In this document: positions 1 to 9,324 of the stretch, one piece after another | Position numbering within the stretch: position 1 is the first letter of the stretch | Layout of the letters: each line of letters begins with the position of its first letter | Assembly (NCBI RefSeq): GCF_964340395.1 | Contig: NC_135562.1 | Location: forward strand, 4,870,134-4,885,133 | Source: Glandiceps talaboti | Lineage: Eukaryota > Hemichordata > Enteropneusta > Spengelidae | Reading direction: 5' to 3' | DNA: 15,000 nucleotides | Made by a program: the position numbers and the translations under genes | Notes under the pieces: model-generated | What the model saw: the letters and a program-made list of their open reading frames with translations, nothing else | Told to the model about the DNA's origin: nothing | Databases searched by the model: none

Positions 1-274
<274 letters not shown>

Positions 275-598
275 TAATAGGATATCAAAAATAAAAGAAG
301 AAAAATCTACATTCGATTTCAAGGAAAGATTATCTATGACACAAGGAAAGGATTAGTTAGACTTTTCTATAGACTCAATCTCACATCTGAATGTTGGGGA
401 AGACATTACTGTATCCTAACATTACTAGCAATGATCAAAATAACTGGCGTGCAAAAATCCTCCAATTAGGGCGTTCCTAAGCATTGGGTAAGGCAGACAT
501 TCTAGCGAGTGCTTGTATTTCGAATTCGAATTTATGCAAAACTGCACTTCATATGGCAGTTTTTGAAATGACTTTTAAAATAATTGTATCTTTTACAG
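275..598. other. Non-coding stretch before the first visible transporter exon
   Basis: I see no gene or repeat here. The last bases form a 3' splice site (TTTTACAG ending at 598), so this is the end of an intron. I checked the ATG at about 391 and a GTAAGG-like donor near 487 as a possible first exon. The frames hit stops before the donor and do not give the phase-2 junction that the exon at 599 needs. The initiating exon is therefore probably upstream of the window. Confidence 0.6.
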
Positions 599-725
599 AA
601 AGGAAGAGGCTGTATGGGGAACAGCATTAAACGTAATGACAGCATTAATTATCGCCTGTAGAAATTGTTTACCAATAAGTGCTGTAGCTATGTCGAAAGA
701 ATTCAATTGGAACAAGTCTGACACA
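599..725 (+). CDS. SLC17A9: Transporter exon a (TM1)
   Basis: The exon is bounded by TTTTACAG and the donor GTGAGT. Its first base completes a codon begun in an upstream exon (phase 2), and it ends on a codon boundary. It encodes TM1 with a conserved-type Arg (ACRNCLPISAVAMS), followed by the FNWNKSDT loop that in the SLC17 family leads into TM2. Confidence 0.85.
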
Positions 726-3038
726 GTGAGTGTAATTTTGAATGAGTTTGAAGCTCTTTTTTCCTTCAAATAAGTCAGAGTAACACAATATCATTACCTT
801 CGATGGCTGTTATCATGATACGATTGGCAGATCATCACTGGATTATCGTTTTTTGACAGACTTCAGGGGTGAACAAATCCACTGGTCCTGGGTCCGGGAC
901 TAGCGATATTTTTGGGCAGACCACACAAATTTTACCTTGTGTGGTCCGTTGGACCAGTACCTTACTGTTAATAACTATGTTAAAAAGTCGTCTATACAGA
1001 TTCATAGGTAAGATTTAATGTTTCACATTAGCAGGACCTTGGACCAATAATTTTTTCAGCAGGACCACTGGAATTTTTTAAGGCACTGGTCCGGGGACCA
1101 CCAGTTCACAAAATGATTTGTTCACCCCTGGACTTATTAATTATACAAAGGGACATATGACAGATCTGGACATTTTTCTATATTTTTTTTTGTTTCAAGT
1201 GAAGGATATCCATATTACAGCTGTATGTTAAACATGTCCATTCACTGTCATATATGTATCACAAATTAGGTATTAAAATTAGATGAACAAATCGATTATG
1301 TTTTTTGGGTGCACTTAAAATTGATTTTAGCAGCAGGAATCAGGATCATTGAGAAATTTCGCATGGATGTGCTTGAAGATATCTGAGTGATCGTATACAT
1401 TTCAAAGCATAGCATGAATACACAAATTGGGTTTACTTCATTTAGTTTGCAATCTCCAGAAAGCACTAATCTCTTGACATTTGTCTGTCATCAAAATAAC
1501 GAGTTAAAAATAATACCAAAGTATTAAAAATCTCAATGCTTATTTTACAGGGTCTCATACTGTCCAGCTTTTACTGGGGATACCCTACAACACAGATATT
1601 ATCAGGATATCTAAGTGATCGATTTGGTGGAGACCAAGTAGCCACCATAGCTGGTATCGGATGGGGTTTATTGACATTACTATTTCCATTTTGTGCATAC
1701 GCATTTGACGATAAATCGTCACAAATCATACTATTGGTGATTGTCAGGGTTCTATATGGTATGGTCCAAGGTAAGTGTAACCTGTGTAAGATATGCTAAA
1801 TCGTGCCACCTTCATTAGGCTTTCTTGTAGGCCGATGGGTGAGGGCGCCCTGACATGACATGCCTTACAGCCCAAAGGTAAATAAATGACAGTAAAAGTA
1901 ATTGAGGGCTTATATCAAGTGAGGGTTAAACCGTCCGCATGGAAAAAATGTGTCTAGCAGAGTTATAGAGAAACAAAAACCAAATGACCATATCATTATG
2001 GTCCCATTGATATGACAGCTGTAGCGCGGATGCAAGAATCTTGGATGGGCCATTAACCAACTATACTCTCTCACATTACAGTCCTTGAAGCCTTGTATAG
2101 CTAAAACTTGGGTTGTTTTGTATGTACCGATATCTACTGCATAATTGTACTCGAAAATCCCTGTACTGTGCTCGATCACATAGGGCTAACCTTTCGTTGA
2201 AGTGTTAGTGCGACGCCCCTTGTAAAAGCGAAGGAGCACAGTACAGGGATATTCGAGTACAATTATGAAGTAGGTATCGGTACATACAAAGCAACCCAAG
2301 TTTTATTTATGCGAAGCTCCGAGGACTGAAATAGAGTCTATTAACCAACCTGCTGTTGAGGCGCAAAAACAAGCGTGTCTGGAAAGAGCCATCGGAAAGG
2401 TTTTGCCCTGAATTAAGGAATGATCATATCTAGTTCATTATGGCTTCACTGATATGATTTCTGTAGCACATAATACAAGAACCTGGGATTGAATCATGTG
2501 CCTTTCGCACACGCACCTGTTGTTGGGGCGTGAACAAAGGTGTCTGGCAGAACAATCGAAAGAGATTGTCCTAAACCAAATAATTATCTTATCTGTTTCA
2601 TTCTGGCTCTACTGATATGATGGCAGTGGTACTAGTACAACGACCTAGGAGCGAATCATGTGTCTTTATAATTAACACAACGGTTATTTGGAGTGTAGGT
2701 ATAAAATTATATATGTCAGTGGAATATCTTTACAAAAATGTTTGAATTTCAGTAATTATTAAATATTTCCATGTGCTGTATTTCTTGTCAACTTTGCAGG
2801 TTTCCATTTTCCAATCATTGCCAGTCTTACCGCAATGAGGGTACAGAATGGAAGACGTAATTTCTTCTATACAGCAAACGGGATAGGCCTTAAGATTGGG
2901 TATGTACAGAGAGGATTTTTCTACAGTATAAATTTACTTCAAGTTGAAGTTATAGTGCATTGTTTGAATTCTCAAAAAGGTCAAGACTCTTTGTCATTTT
3001 CAAGTATATGAACATGTTATACATTTGTGTTCTACCGT

Positions 3039-3135
<97 letters not shown>

Positions 3136-4281
3136 AATGATAGTTCAACACTAGCCGCGTGAAAATGGCCAATGAGCATCGATTTGAATAGAGAAGAAAG
3201 GGGAAACATCTAAGCTAAAGGTTACTTATAACAGAAGTATTTAAACGTATAACTAGTATAACTGCACTTCGTGTTTCTACCGAAATGACTGACATTGTCA
3301 ACTTGAAGTCATTTTTGACCCAACATTGTGTCCACTTAAATATTCATAAGGTCAATATTTATAACGTAGACTTGCCTAGTTTTCTGCGTACATTCAAGTT
3401 TCTGCCGAGACAGACTCCTAGACCACTCTCGAACACAGAGACGTTTTGTTTATTTTGTGTTCCCGTCATCTTGTCGGAAGTTTTGAGGGGCACAAGCCGA
3501 GTTTATACATATTTGGGCGTAGTTTGTGCTGTATATTTAAAAGGTACTCACAGTATTGTATATAATGAAACACACTTAATCACCTCTCGCAATTCTATAA
3601 TATATATCTCACAAACAACTTAATGACGTAATTTATCATACGTATCAAAACGTGTTCAAGAAATGCCCCACTAATAAGGTAACTGTAACAATGCCAGAAG
3701 ATAATTGTTACAGTAATGTTTAATATAGAAGACATGCATCGATGTTAATATTATGAATATAATACTGAAATTTTATTTACAGTATTATTTACAGTATTTT
3801 CAGTTGAGTGAAGCTTATAAAACTCAGTTTGTACCACTTTAACACTAGATTATACTAAGCTACTGTGTGACGTCATTGCATTTATACTATTCATGAAAAG
3901 TGGGAGGGATTCTACATATTACTCGTGAACTTTTGTATTTTCCTTACAGAATTTGTGCTTCTGGAAGTTTAGGTTCTTACCTTTTATTTAAATACGATTG
4001 GCAGTTAAATTTCTATGTTTGTGGAATCATATCAATTATTTGGGCTTTAGTTATAAGAGTATGCCTTATGAGGAAAAGATGTATTCAACAATGCAGGAGT
4101 ATACAGAGGGTGAATGAATCTGAAAACAACCTTACACACGGAGAAGTATGGAAAACATTAGTAAGACACAGATCATTTTGGTAAGCATTTGTTTATACAG
4201 TTATTGATGCTTCCTAACGTGGGTCATTACATACCAATGAACGTACCGCTTATGCCATGTACTCCTTTCCTCTGACATGGT

Positions 4282-4327
<46 letters not shown>

Positions 4328-7000
4328 TGTGTGTGTGGGGTGGGGGTGGGGGGTTGGGGGTTGGGTGTGGGGTATATCTGTGTTTTGCAACATGAGCTAG
4401 ATAAATGTATGCAATTGCCTTTGAATACTTCAAATCACTGCACTTGTTAATTTGTGAAGATGTCGTATATCCTATTTACCTTATCTCTATGCTGAATCCC
4501 CATTGCATTAATAGTGAATGTTGTGATGATATGCAAATTTACAAACATATTTTCAAATCTCAACTTTTTCCTAACAGGGCAATGATTTTTGTATATTTTT
4601 GTGGAAATTATGCGTGGCACTCTCTGTTTTCTTGGCTTCCAACTTTTTTCGAAGAAACTTTTCCTGAGGCAAAGGTAAACTAATCTTATACTTTACTTAT
4701 TTCCGAATCAATATATATTTTAAAATCATTGCAGAGTCAAGGGAACGATAAATGCAATAATTGACATTTCTGATTAGTATTGCCCATTGATTATTTTGCT
4801 TAAAACATAAATTATGAAAATTATTCGAAAATCCGTATGCATATTGACAATTTTATTAATATTCACATTGTTTCAGCCAATCACTACTCATTGAAGATAA
4901 ATGTGAAGATTAAGTATTTCATATAACATTTTGTTCATTCAGATGTTGTTTGTTTTTTCGTTACATTCTTGTAGAATAATGTATGAATTCAATGAATTAT
5001 CCTAACTAGGGTTGGGTTTTTAATACTGTTCCGTGGATATTTCCAATCTTTACCGGTGTGGCAAGTGGTTACATCGCTGATCGATTGATATCAAGTGGAA
5101 TGAGCAAAACACACACAAGAAAAGTTATGGAGGTGAGTAAAATTTCAAATTGATGGAAATGTTATGAGGACAAAATACCCCCTGCACTAGAATAGTTTTA
5201 GTCCCCAAAGCATTTTTGGCAGAGTGGGGGATAGGGTGATTTAACTTTGAACACAATTGCATTTATATTGCTTATACATTTTATTAAAATGTTGTCATGC
5301 CTCCAGGGGAATTTAATAGTCATTACATTTATCATATACCCATAATCATGTTCCTAAGTATTGCTATGGAGAAATCTCTAGCTCTACCACCGACGTCCCC
5401 AAAACCTATACCCGTGCCTTAAAGGTGTTATCATTTACCCTGTGTAATGGCACGGAAACATCGTTTGAATCACATAAATTGGGAGAGAAATAGTATGTTA
5501 TTCATAAAAACGTAAAATAGTAGAGAACTTAATAAAGCCAAATCACTGAGCGAACGGATATCGATAAGCGCCCAACTTGTCGTATTTGGGCAATATGTGT
5601 CAGGGCGTGACACAGCAAATTATTGGCTGTGTTAGTTGCTCTATTGAATTGAATTGCATTGGAAACGATATTTAATTGGGTATATGATGAAAAATGTAAT
5701 GGGCGCCTTTAGGGAGAAGAGTGGGGCTTGTCTCAAACATTTAGTGGAAAATGTTTAAATGGAGGAAAGGCAGAGAATGTACTCAATGAAATGATGAAAT
5801 ATCTTTTTAGTAGGGTAACAAGTTATTTGTATACACTTTTCTATCTTGCAGACATTAGCAACACTGACATACGTCACAAGTCTGATGCTTCTAGGACATA
5901 TGACGTGTTTCGTTAGTACCTTGGCAATGCTTACATTTGCCTGGACAGTTGGCGCACTAGGTGCTGCTGGTGCATATGCAAATAACCAGGATCTAGCTCC
6001 GGCTCATGCTGGCACTGTTTATGGTACGTATGATCCATCCCTTGTTCACTTTCCCCAAATCTTAATTCTGTCTACGCTTTCTATTGCATCTGACACGTGT
6101 CATTATTTATTTCAAATATTTAAATCAATATATTTTGTGGAACAGAACTTGGGAGTTTTTTTAATAGTGTTGGGTGAAAAAGTACACTTGTCACGTAAGA
6201 AAGATAAGCATTTCCTAAATGCGTCTATGGAGTAGCTCAAATCTAGAAATAGAAAGACTGTATGTATAATAAAGAATGTGTGGCTGATTTTCAAACATAA
6301 ATGAATAAACGTATATAAAACCATTGCTTGGTATAATTTTGACATACCCTTTGTATGCTGTGCCTTTCATGCAATAAACAAACAATTCAATATTATTTCA
6401 TTTTTGAAAGTGCTCTTGCTGTTGCTCATAGTTGTAAAGTCAGTTCTATGTGCGAAATTAAAAAAAAAAACACTATTCAATCAAAATTCCGCATAATATG
6501 AGCGAGGCATTAAATCCTATAATGAAATACCTTACATTGTTTTTCATAATTTATTAATATCAAGGGATACTACTGACCAACGTTTATATACAAATATTGG
6601 GAAAGGTTTTGAGCTGACAAAACTGTTTCCTGTAAACAACAAAAAGTAAACTAGTGCAAACCAATACTTTTGTTCACAAAACATGCAGAGTCATTGCTTG
6701 TAATACGTTGACAATGCAGATGTAATCTTTTCACAGTATTTGTACAATTACAAATACAGTACAATTGCTTCACACTGACTGACATGCATCGCATCATTCC
6801 CAAACATCTTTAAATGTTCTCTTTCAATAGGTGTAATGAATGCATTTGGTGCTTTACCTGGTGCCTTTGGTACATATATAGACGGTTATATATTGGAATA
6901 TTTCGACAGTTGGAACATCGTCTTTAGTCTAACTGGGTCAATTATGTTTGTCGGGTGGATCGGATATGTACTATTTGGAACTGGAAAGCGAATTGTTTGA
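599..7000 (+). CDS. SLC17A9: SLC17A9-like vesicular nucleotide transporter (MFS), 5'-partial, 8 exons
   Basis: Exons join as 599-725, 1551-1770, 2800-2899, 3950-4180, 4578-4674, 5010-5132, 5852-6023 and 6831-7000. All introns are GT-AG and the frame is continuous over 412 residues to TGA at 6998-7000. Human SLC17A9 is about 436 residues, so only some 20-40 N-terminal residues are missing. The protein reads as a 12-helix major facilitator. Family marks are SSFYWGYPTTQILSGYLSDR (TM2 and the TM2-3 loop), RVLYGMVQGFHFP in TM4, WLPTFFEETFPEAKGWVFN between TM7 and TM8, and NNQDLAPAHAG before TM11. In TM4 the VGLUT-type Arg is kept, while the residue seven on is Gln, as I recall for SLC17A9, rather than the Glu of VGLUTs. 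SLC17A9 is known to load ATP and other nucleotides into secretory vesicles, driven by membrane potential and dependent on chloride. Substrate here is inferred by homology. A sialin-like SLC17 paralogue is the main alternative. Confidence 0.88.
864..1130. mobile_element. hAT-like non-autonomous MITE in transporter intron
   Basis: This 267-bp element has perfect 16-bp terminal inverted repeats, CAGGGGTGAACAAATC at 864-879 and its complement at 1115-1130. The direct repeat GACTT flanks it at 859-863 and 1131-1135. A start of CAGGG is common in hAT elements. The canonical hAT duplication is 8 bp, so a 5-bp duplication fits only some hAT lineages and the superfamily call is tentative. Inside there are nine GGTCC/GGACC pentamers and a perfect 10-bp inverted repeat, GACCACACAA (919-928) and TTGTGTGGTC (937-946). 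No coding capacity is visible. Confidence 0.82.
1551..1770 (+). CDS. SLC17A9: Transporter exon b (TM2-TM4)
   Basis: The exon follows TATTTTACAG and ends before GTAAGT, starting in phase 0 and leaving one base. It carries the MFS signature loop GYLSDRFGG between TM2 and TM3, then TM3, then TM4 with the functional Arg in VIVRVLYGMVQG. An ATG at 1536 upstream in the same frame is intronic, so it is not the start. Confidence 0.9.
1925..2680. repeat. Divergent tandem repeat of about 165 bp, three copies, interrupted by a MITE
   Basis: Copy 2 (about 2349-2515) and copy 3 (about 2516-2680) align at an offset of 162-167 bases. They share CCTG[CT]TGTTG, GTGTCTGG, ACTGATATGAT and GAATCATGTG. A weaker copy 1 (about 1930-2061) shares GTGTCT, CATTATGG and GATATGA followed by CTGTAGC. 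The offset from copy 1 to copy 2 is 442. Subtracting the 279-bp inserted element and its 9-bp duplication leaves 154, close to one period. The repeat lies wholly in the intron between the exons ending at 1770 and starting at 2800. Confidence 0.72.
2062..2340. mobile_element. Mutator-like (MULE) MITE with long terminal inverted repeats
   Basis: This 279-bp foldback element has a left arm at 2062-2173 and a right arm at 2234-2340 around a 60-bp spacer. The inner 71 bases of the arms (2103-2173 and 2234-2304) differ at only four positions. The outer parts are more diverged and contain a small length difference, and the tips read TATACTCT and TAGACTCT. The 9-bp direct repeat TTAACCAAC flanks it at 2053-2061 and 2341-2349, with one extra matching A on each left side. 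Long inverted repeats with a 9-bp duplication are the hallmark of Mutator-like elements. No transposase is encoded. Confidence 0.8.
2800..2899 (+). CDS. SLC17A9: Transporter exon c (end of TM4 to TM5)
   Basis: The acceptor is TTTGCAG and the donor GTATGT. The exon completes the split Gly codon and gives FHFPIIASLTAMRVQNGRR followed by the start of TM5. It is too short and lacks its own ATG-to-stop frame, so it is recognised by splice sites and by frame continuity with its neighbours. It leaves two bases of a Gly codon. Confidence 0.85.
3042..3131. repeat. (TA)45 dinucleotide microsatellite
   Basis: This is about 90 bp of pure alternating TA in intron 3 of the transporter gene. Open frames reading Ile-Tyr repeats across it on both strands are artefacts. 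Such perfect tracts can extrude cruciforms and are often mis-sized in assemblies. Confidence 0.98.
3132..3949. other. Rest of transporter intron 3
   Basis: I recognise no gene here. A 112-codon open frame (3285-3623, +) has no recognisable domain, lies inside an intron and lacks splice-compatible context, so it is probably chance. A perfect 11-bp inverted repeat sits at 3682-3692 and 3704-3714 (ACTGTAACAAT, 11-nt loop). Three acceptor-like strings (TTTACAG, TTTACAG, TTTTCAG) occur in a row between about 3775 and 3802, ahead of the real acceptor at 3949. Confidence 0.6.
3950..4180 (+). CDS. SLC17A9: Transporter exon d (TM5-TM6 and central cytosolic loop)
   Basis: The acceptor is TTCCTTACAG and the donor GTAAGC. 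The exon encodes the rest of TM5 (SGSLGSYLL), the YDWQLNFYVCG turn, TM6, and a basic, polar central loop (LMRKRCIQQCRS and onward) that leads to the WKTLVRHRSFW lead-in of TM7. The loop is the least conserved part of the family. The final Trp codon is split with the next exon. Confidence 0.88.
4284..4337. repeat. (GT)n dinucleotide microsatellite
   Basis: About 54 bp of GT repeat with a single interruption (TTTG), inside transporter intron 4. It runs directly into the G-run tract that follows. Confidence 0.95.
4336..4373 (+). other. G-quadruplex-forming motif in intron 4
   Basis: Six consecutive runs of three to six G are separated by loops of one to three bases, with the pattern G4-T-G5-T-G6-TT-G5-TT-G3-TGT-G4. 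This satisfies the usual G4 rule with spare runs. The G-rich strand is the transcript sense strand, so an RNA quadruplex could form in the pre-mRNA of this 397-bp intron. Any effect on splicing is inference. Confidence 0.8.
4578..4674 (+). CDS. SLC17A9: Transporter exon e (TM7, WLPTFF motif)
   Basis: The acceptor is CCTAACAG and the donor GTAAAC. The exon encodes TM7 (AMIFVYFCGNYAWHSLFSWL) and the family-typical segment PTFFEETFPEAK that follows. It ends on a codon boundary. Confidence 0.9.
5010..5132 (+). CDS. SLC17A9: Transporter exon f (TM8 and DRLI loop)
   Basis: The exon has exactly 41 codons in phase 0. The acceptor ends TAG, with a strong branch-like CTAAC just before it, and the donor is GTGAGT. 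It encodes GWVFNTVPWIFPIF (TM8), then GYIADRLISSG and the THTRKVME loop, the C-half counterpart of the TM2-3 MFS loop. No open frame of its own was long enough to mark it, so it rests on splice sites and family match. Confidence 0.88.
5133..5851. other. Transporter intron 6
   Basis: This 719-bp intron is bounded by GTGAGT and CTTGCAG. I see no repeat, transposon or gene in it. The open frame starting at 5728 is chance readthrough into the following exon region. Confidence 0.6.
5852..6023 (+). CDS. SLC17A9: Transporter exon g (TM9-TM10, NNQDLAP motif)
   Basis: The acceptor is TATCTTGCAG and the donor GTACGT. The exon encodes TM9, TM10 and the loop NNQDLAPAHAGTVYG, one of the best conserved stretches of SLC17 proteins. 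It leaves one base of a Gly codon. The open frame running past 6023 is intronic readthrough. Confidence 0.9.
6024..6830. other. Transporter intron 7
   Basis: This 807-bp A+T-rich intron is bounded by GTACGT and CAATAG. The only structure seen is a perfect 9-bp hairpin, GTATTTGTA (6736-6744) and TACAAATAC (6749-6757), with a 4-nt loop, about 75 bp before the acceptor. Open frames here on either strand look spurious. Confidence 0.6.
6831..7000 (+). CDS. SLC17A9: Transporter terminal exon h (TM11-TM12, stop)
   Basis: The acceptor is CTTTCAATAG. The exon encodes NAFGALPGAFGTYIDGYILE (TM11) and a last helix ending GYVLFGTGKRIV, with TGA at 6998-7000. The very short cytosolic C-terminus agrees with SLC17A9-type length. 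No long tail is present. Confidence 0.9.
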
Positions 7001-7294
7001 TTGGATGGAAAGGACGTTTAAATCACTGCATACATGTTGTCAATTCAGAAACGTATTATTTTATATTTACACTTGAAAATGCGAACGCTAGAACACAACA
7101 ATGGGAAAGTACTGTTTAACAATGATATAGTCTTGTATTATATTACGACAACTGTCATTAAATGTGAATGGAATTGCGTTTTTTAAAGGTCTCGTTTGAT
7201 TATTGTTTACGTTTTACGATACATATTCACAAGAAGCTTGTGGAAAGAGTTTTTGTTGACAAATTATACGATTATACTTTATTATGAAAGTCAC
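7001..7294 (+). other. Transporter 3' UTR and downstream flank
   Basis: A+T-rich sequence follows the transporter stop. No further open frame continues the protein. The likely mRNA end is near the ATTAAA at 7157-7162, and the region then runs into the (ATGT)n tract at 7295. Confidence 0.5.
7157..7162 (+). terminator. Possible polyadenylation signal ATTAAA
   Basis: This is the commonest variant of AATAAA, 157 bases after the transporter stop. T/G-rich sequence (CTCGTTTGATTATTGTTT) follows within 30-50 bases, as expected of a downstream element. No AATAAA occurs earlier in the UTR. Position alone supports it. Confidence 0.4.
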
Positions 7295-7422
7295 ATGTAT
7301 GTATGTATGTATGTATGTATGTATGTATGTATGTATGTATGTATGTATATATGTATGTATGTATGTGTGTGTGTATGTATGTATGTATGTATGTATGTAT
7401 GTATGTATGTATGTATGTATGT
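7295..7422. repeat. (ATGT)n microsatellite, 5' side of the retrotransposon
   Basis: About 128 bp of ATGT units with a TATA slip near 7347 and a GTGTGTGT variant near 7365-7375. It abuts the truncated 5' end of the retrotransposon without any gap. The same unit forms the tract at the element's 3' end. The Met-Tyr-Val-Cys run that it encodes is an artefact. Confidence 0.97.
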
Positions 7423-9252
7423 GTCATGTTCAATAACATTTTTAATTCAGGTAACTTTCCTTCTGAATGGGGAGGTGCCATTATCATACCTCTCTTTAAG
7501 AAAGGATCAAGGTCTGACGTAAATAACTATAGAGGAATTTCCCTCCTAAATGTATTGGGTAAAGTGTTTACGTCTATTCTCAACAAAAGATTGACCAGTT
7601 GGTCTGAGTCACACGAAATTATAACTGACTGTCAAGATGGTTTTCGCAGTGGTCATAGCTCTGTTGACAACATCTTTGTATTATATGCTACTATACAGAA
7701 ATATCTAAGTGTGAGATGTGGTAAATTCTATTGTCTTTTTATTGACTTCTCCAAAGCATTCGACCGTGCCAACCATACATTATTATTGTATAAACTTCAA
7801 TCAATAGGAGTTAGAGGTAAAATGTACAAGATTTTACACTCCGTGTATGGTAGTGTAAAGGCGTGTGTTAAATCAGGACACAACTTATCCTCGTATTTTG
7901 AGTGTCCAAATGGTGTACGGCAAGGCTGTATTCTAATCCCACTACTATTTTCTTTTTTCATTGAAGAGCTTAACTCTATGCTTTTAAAGTCAGGTCAAAT
8001 GGGTATACAGCTGACGCAAGCATTTTACAACATTTTCTGTCTTCTTTATGCTGATGACATTGTTCTGCTTGCAGACTCAGCTGGAAATTTACAGAAGCTT
8101 ATTGATATATTATTTCAATTTTGCACTAAATGGCACATGGATATTAACTTAGAAAAAACCAAAGCAGTTATCTTCCGGAAAGGAGGGCATAGATCACAAT
8201 TTGAAAACTTGTATTTCGGGGAGTCCAAAATAGAAGTAGTTTCATTCTATAAATACTTGGGTCTCCTTTTATCGTGCAGAAATTCTTTCTCTAAAGCCAT
8301 TTCGAATTTAGCAGACCAGGCAAGTAAAGCTATGAAAATTATTTCTGTCGCATCGTATCGTATCGGCAATTTGCCATACAACTGTCATTTCAGGGTCTTC
8401 AATACCATGATACTACCAATTTTATGTTATGGCGCAGAGGTCTGGGGCCACCAATATTATGATGCCATCGAAAAGGTCCAAAGAAAGTGGTGTATAACTT
8501 TCCTTGGTGTCTCCTATAATACTTCTAATGAAGCAGTTTTGGGCAAATGTGGCCGACTACCTGTGTACTTTCATACTCTAAAGCGATGCATAAACTACTG
8601 GCTGAAATTAATTGAAATGCCAGATGACAGGCTGCCAAAACAAGCTTACATGATGCTGCATAAACAAGACGCGTTGGGCAGACACACTTGGGCTACGTCC
8701 ATAAAGAACACGCTATTTTCTTATGGCTTTGATTATGTTTGGCTAGCCCAAGAGGTCGGCGACAAGCAAAGGTTTATAAATGAGTTTACCACTCGTGTGT
8801 CAGATAGCTGTAAACAACAATGGCGTACCAGTCTGTCTCAGAAACCAAAACTGCGCACATATATAACTTTCAAAAATACACTTGAACCAGAAAAATATCT
8901 AACTTTGAACTGCAACAGAACATGTATTCAGGCATTTGCCCGTTTTCGCTGCTCATCAACCTCATTGGCGATCGAGGAGGGAAGACATCATGATATTGAC
9001 CAACACCTCAGAGTCTGTAAGATATGTAACTCGAGTGAAGTAGAGGACTAATTTCATTTTCATGTGTGTTCACAGTATGACGTTCTTAGGAAGGAATACC
9101 TTCCACTCGAATACCAGTCAGAACCAACCATTATTAGATTTCAACGAATTATGAGGACTAGGGACACAGATGTTCTGTACAAACTTTGTAAATTTATTCA
9201 ATTGGTGTTTAAGAAGAGAGATTTTATTTTGATTTGCAACCGTGTGATGTAA
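7423..9252 (+). pseudogene. LINE reverse transcriptase ORF fragment with one in-frame stop
   Basis: The frame is open from inside the (ATGT)n tract (nominal ATG at 7303, not a real start) to TAA at 9049-9051, then continues open in the same frame to TAA at 9250-9252. RT blocks in order are an NNYRGISLL-type finger motif (about 7525-7551), FIDFSKAFD at 7738-7764 with the first catalytic Asp, GVRQGC at 7912-7929, and YADD at 8047-8058 with the catalytic Asp pair. A Cys-His motif near the end (Cys codons at 9016 and 9025, His at 9055, Cys at 9067) resembles the CCHC finger of LINE C-termini, and the stop falls inside it. The catalytic residues are intact, but the missing 5' half and the stop make this copy dead. 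A recent insertion is likely, since only one lesion is visible. Confidence 0.9.
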
Positions 9253-9324
9253 CATAATATTTTGTGCTGAAACGATAATTTGTATATGGGCCGGAGGCCT
9301 TTGAATACAATAAACTATATTATT

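Noticed and set aside
1910-2179. 89-codon - strand frame in intron 2
   Set aside because: It runs through the MITE arm and tandem repeat copy 1, so it is repeat-derived and not a gene.
2934-3154. CRISPR array or other spacer-repeat defence locus anywhere in the window
   Set aside because: All repeats found are contiguous micro- or minisatellites or diverged tandem units without regular unique spacers, and the genome is eukaryotic.
2960-3209. Open frames of Ile-Tyr repeats on both strands
   Set aside because: They exist only because the (TA)n tract has no stop in these frames. The sequence is intronic.
3285-3623. 112-codon + strand frame as a gene
   Set aside because: No recognisable domain, located inside a transporter intron, and no splice or promoter context. 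Chance is the simpler explanation.
7303-7422. ATG at 7303 as the start of a 582-residue reverse transcriptase
   Set aside because: The first 40 or so codons are the (ATGT)n microsatellite. The element is 5'-truncated and has no genuine start here.
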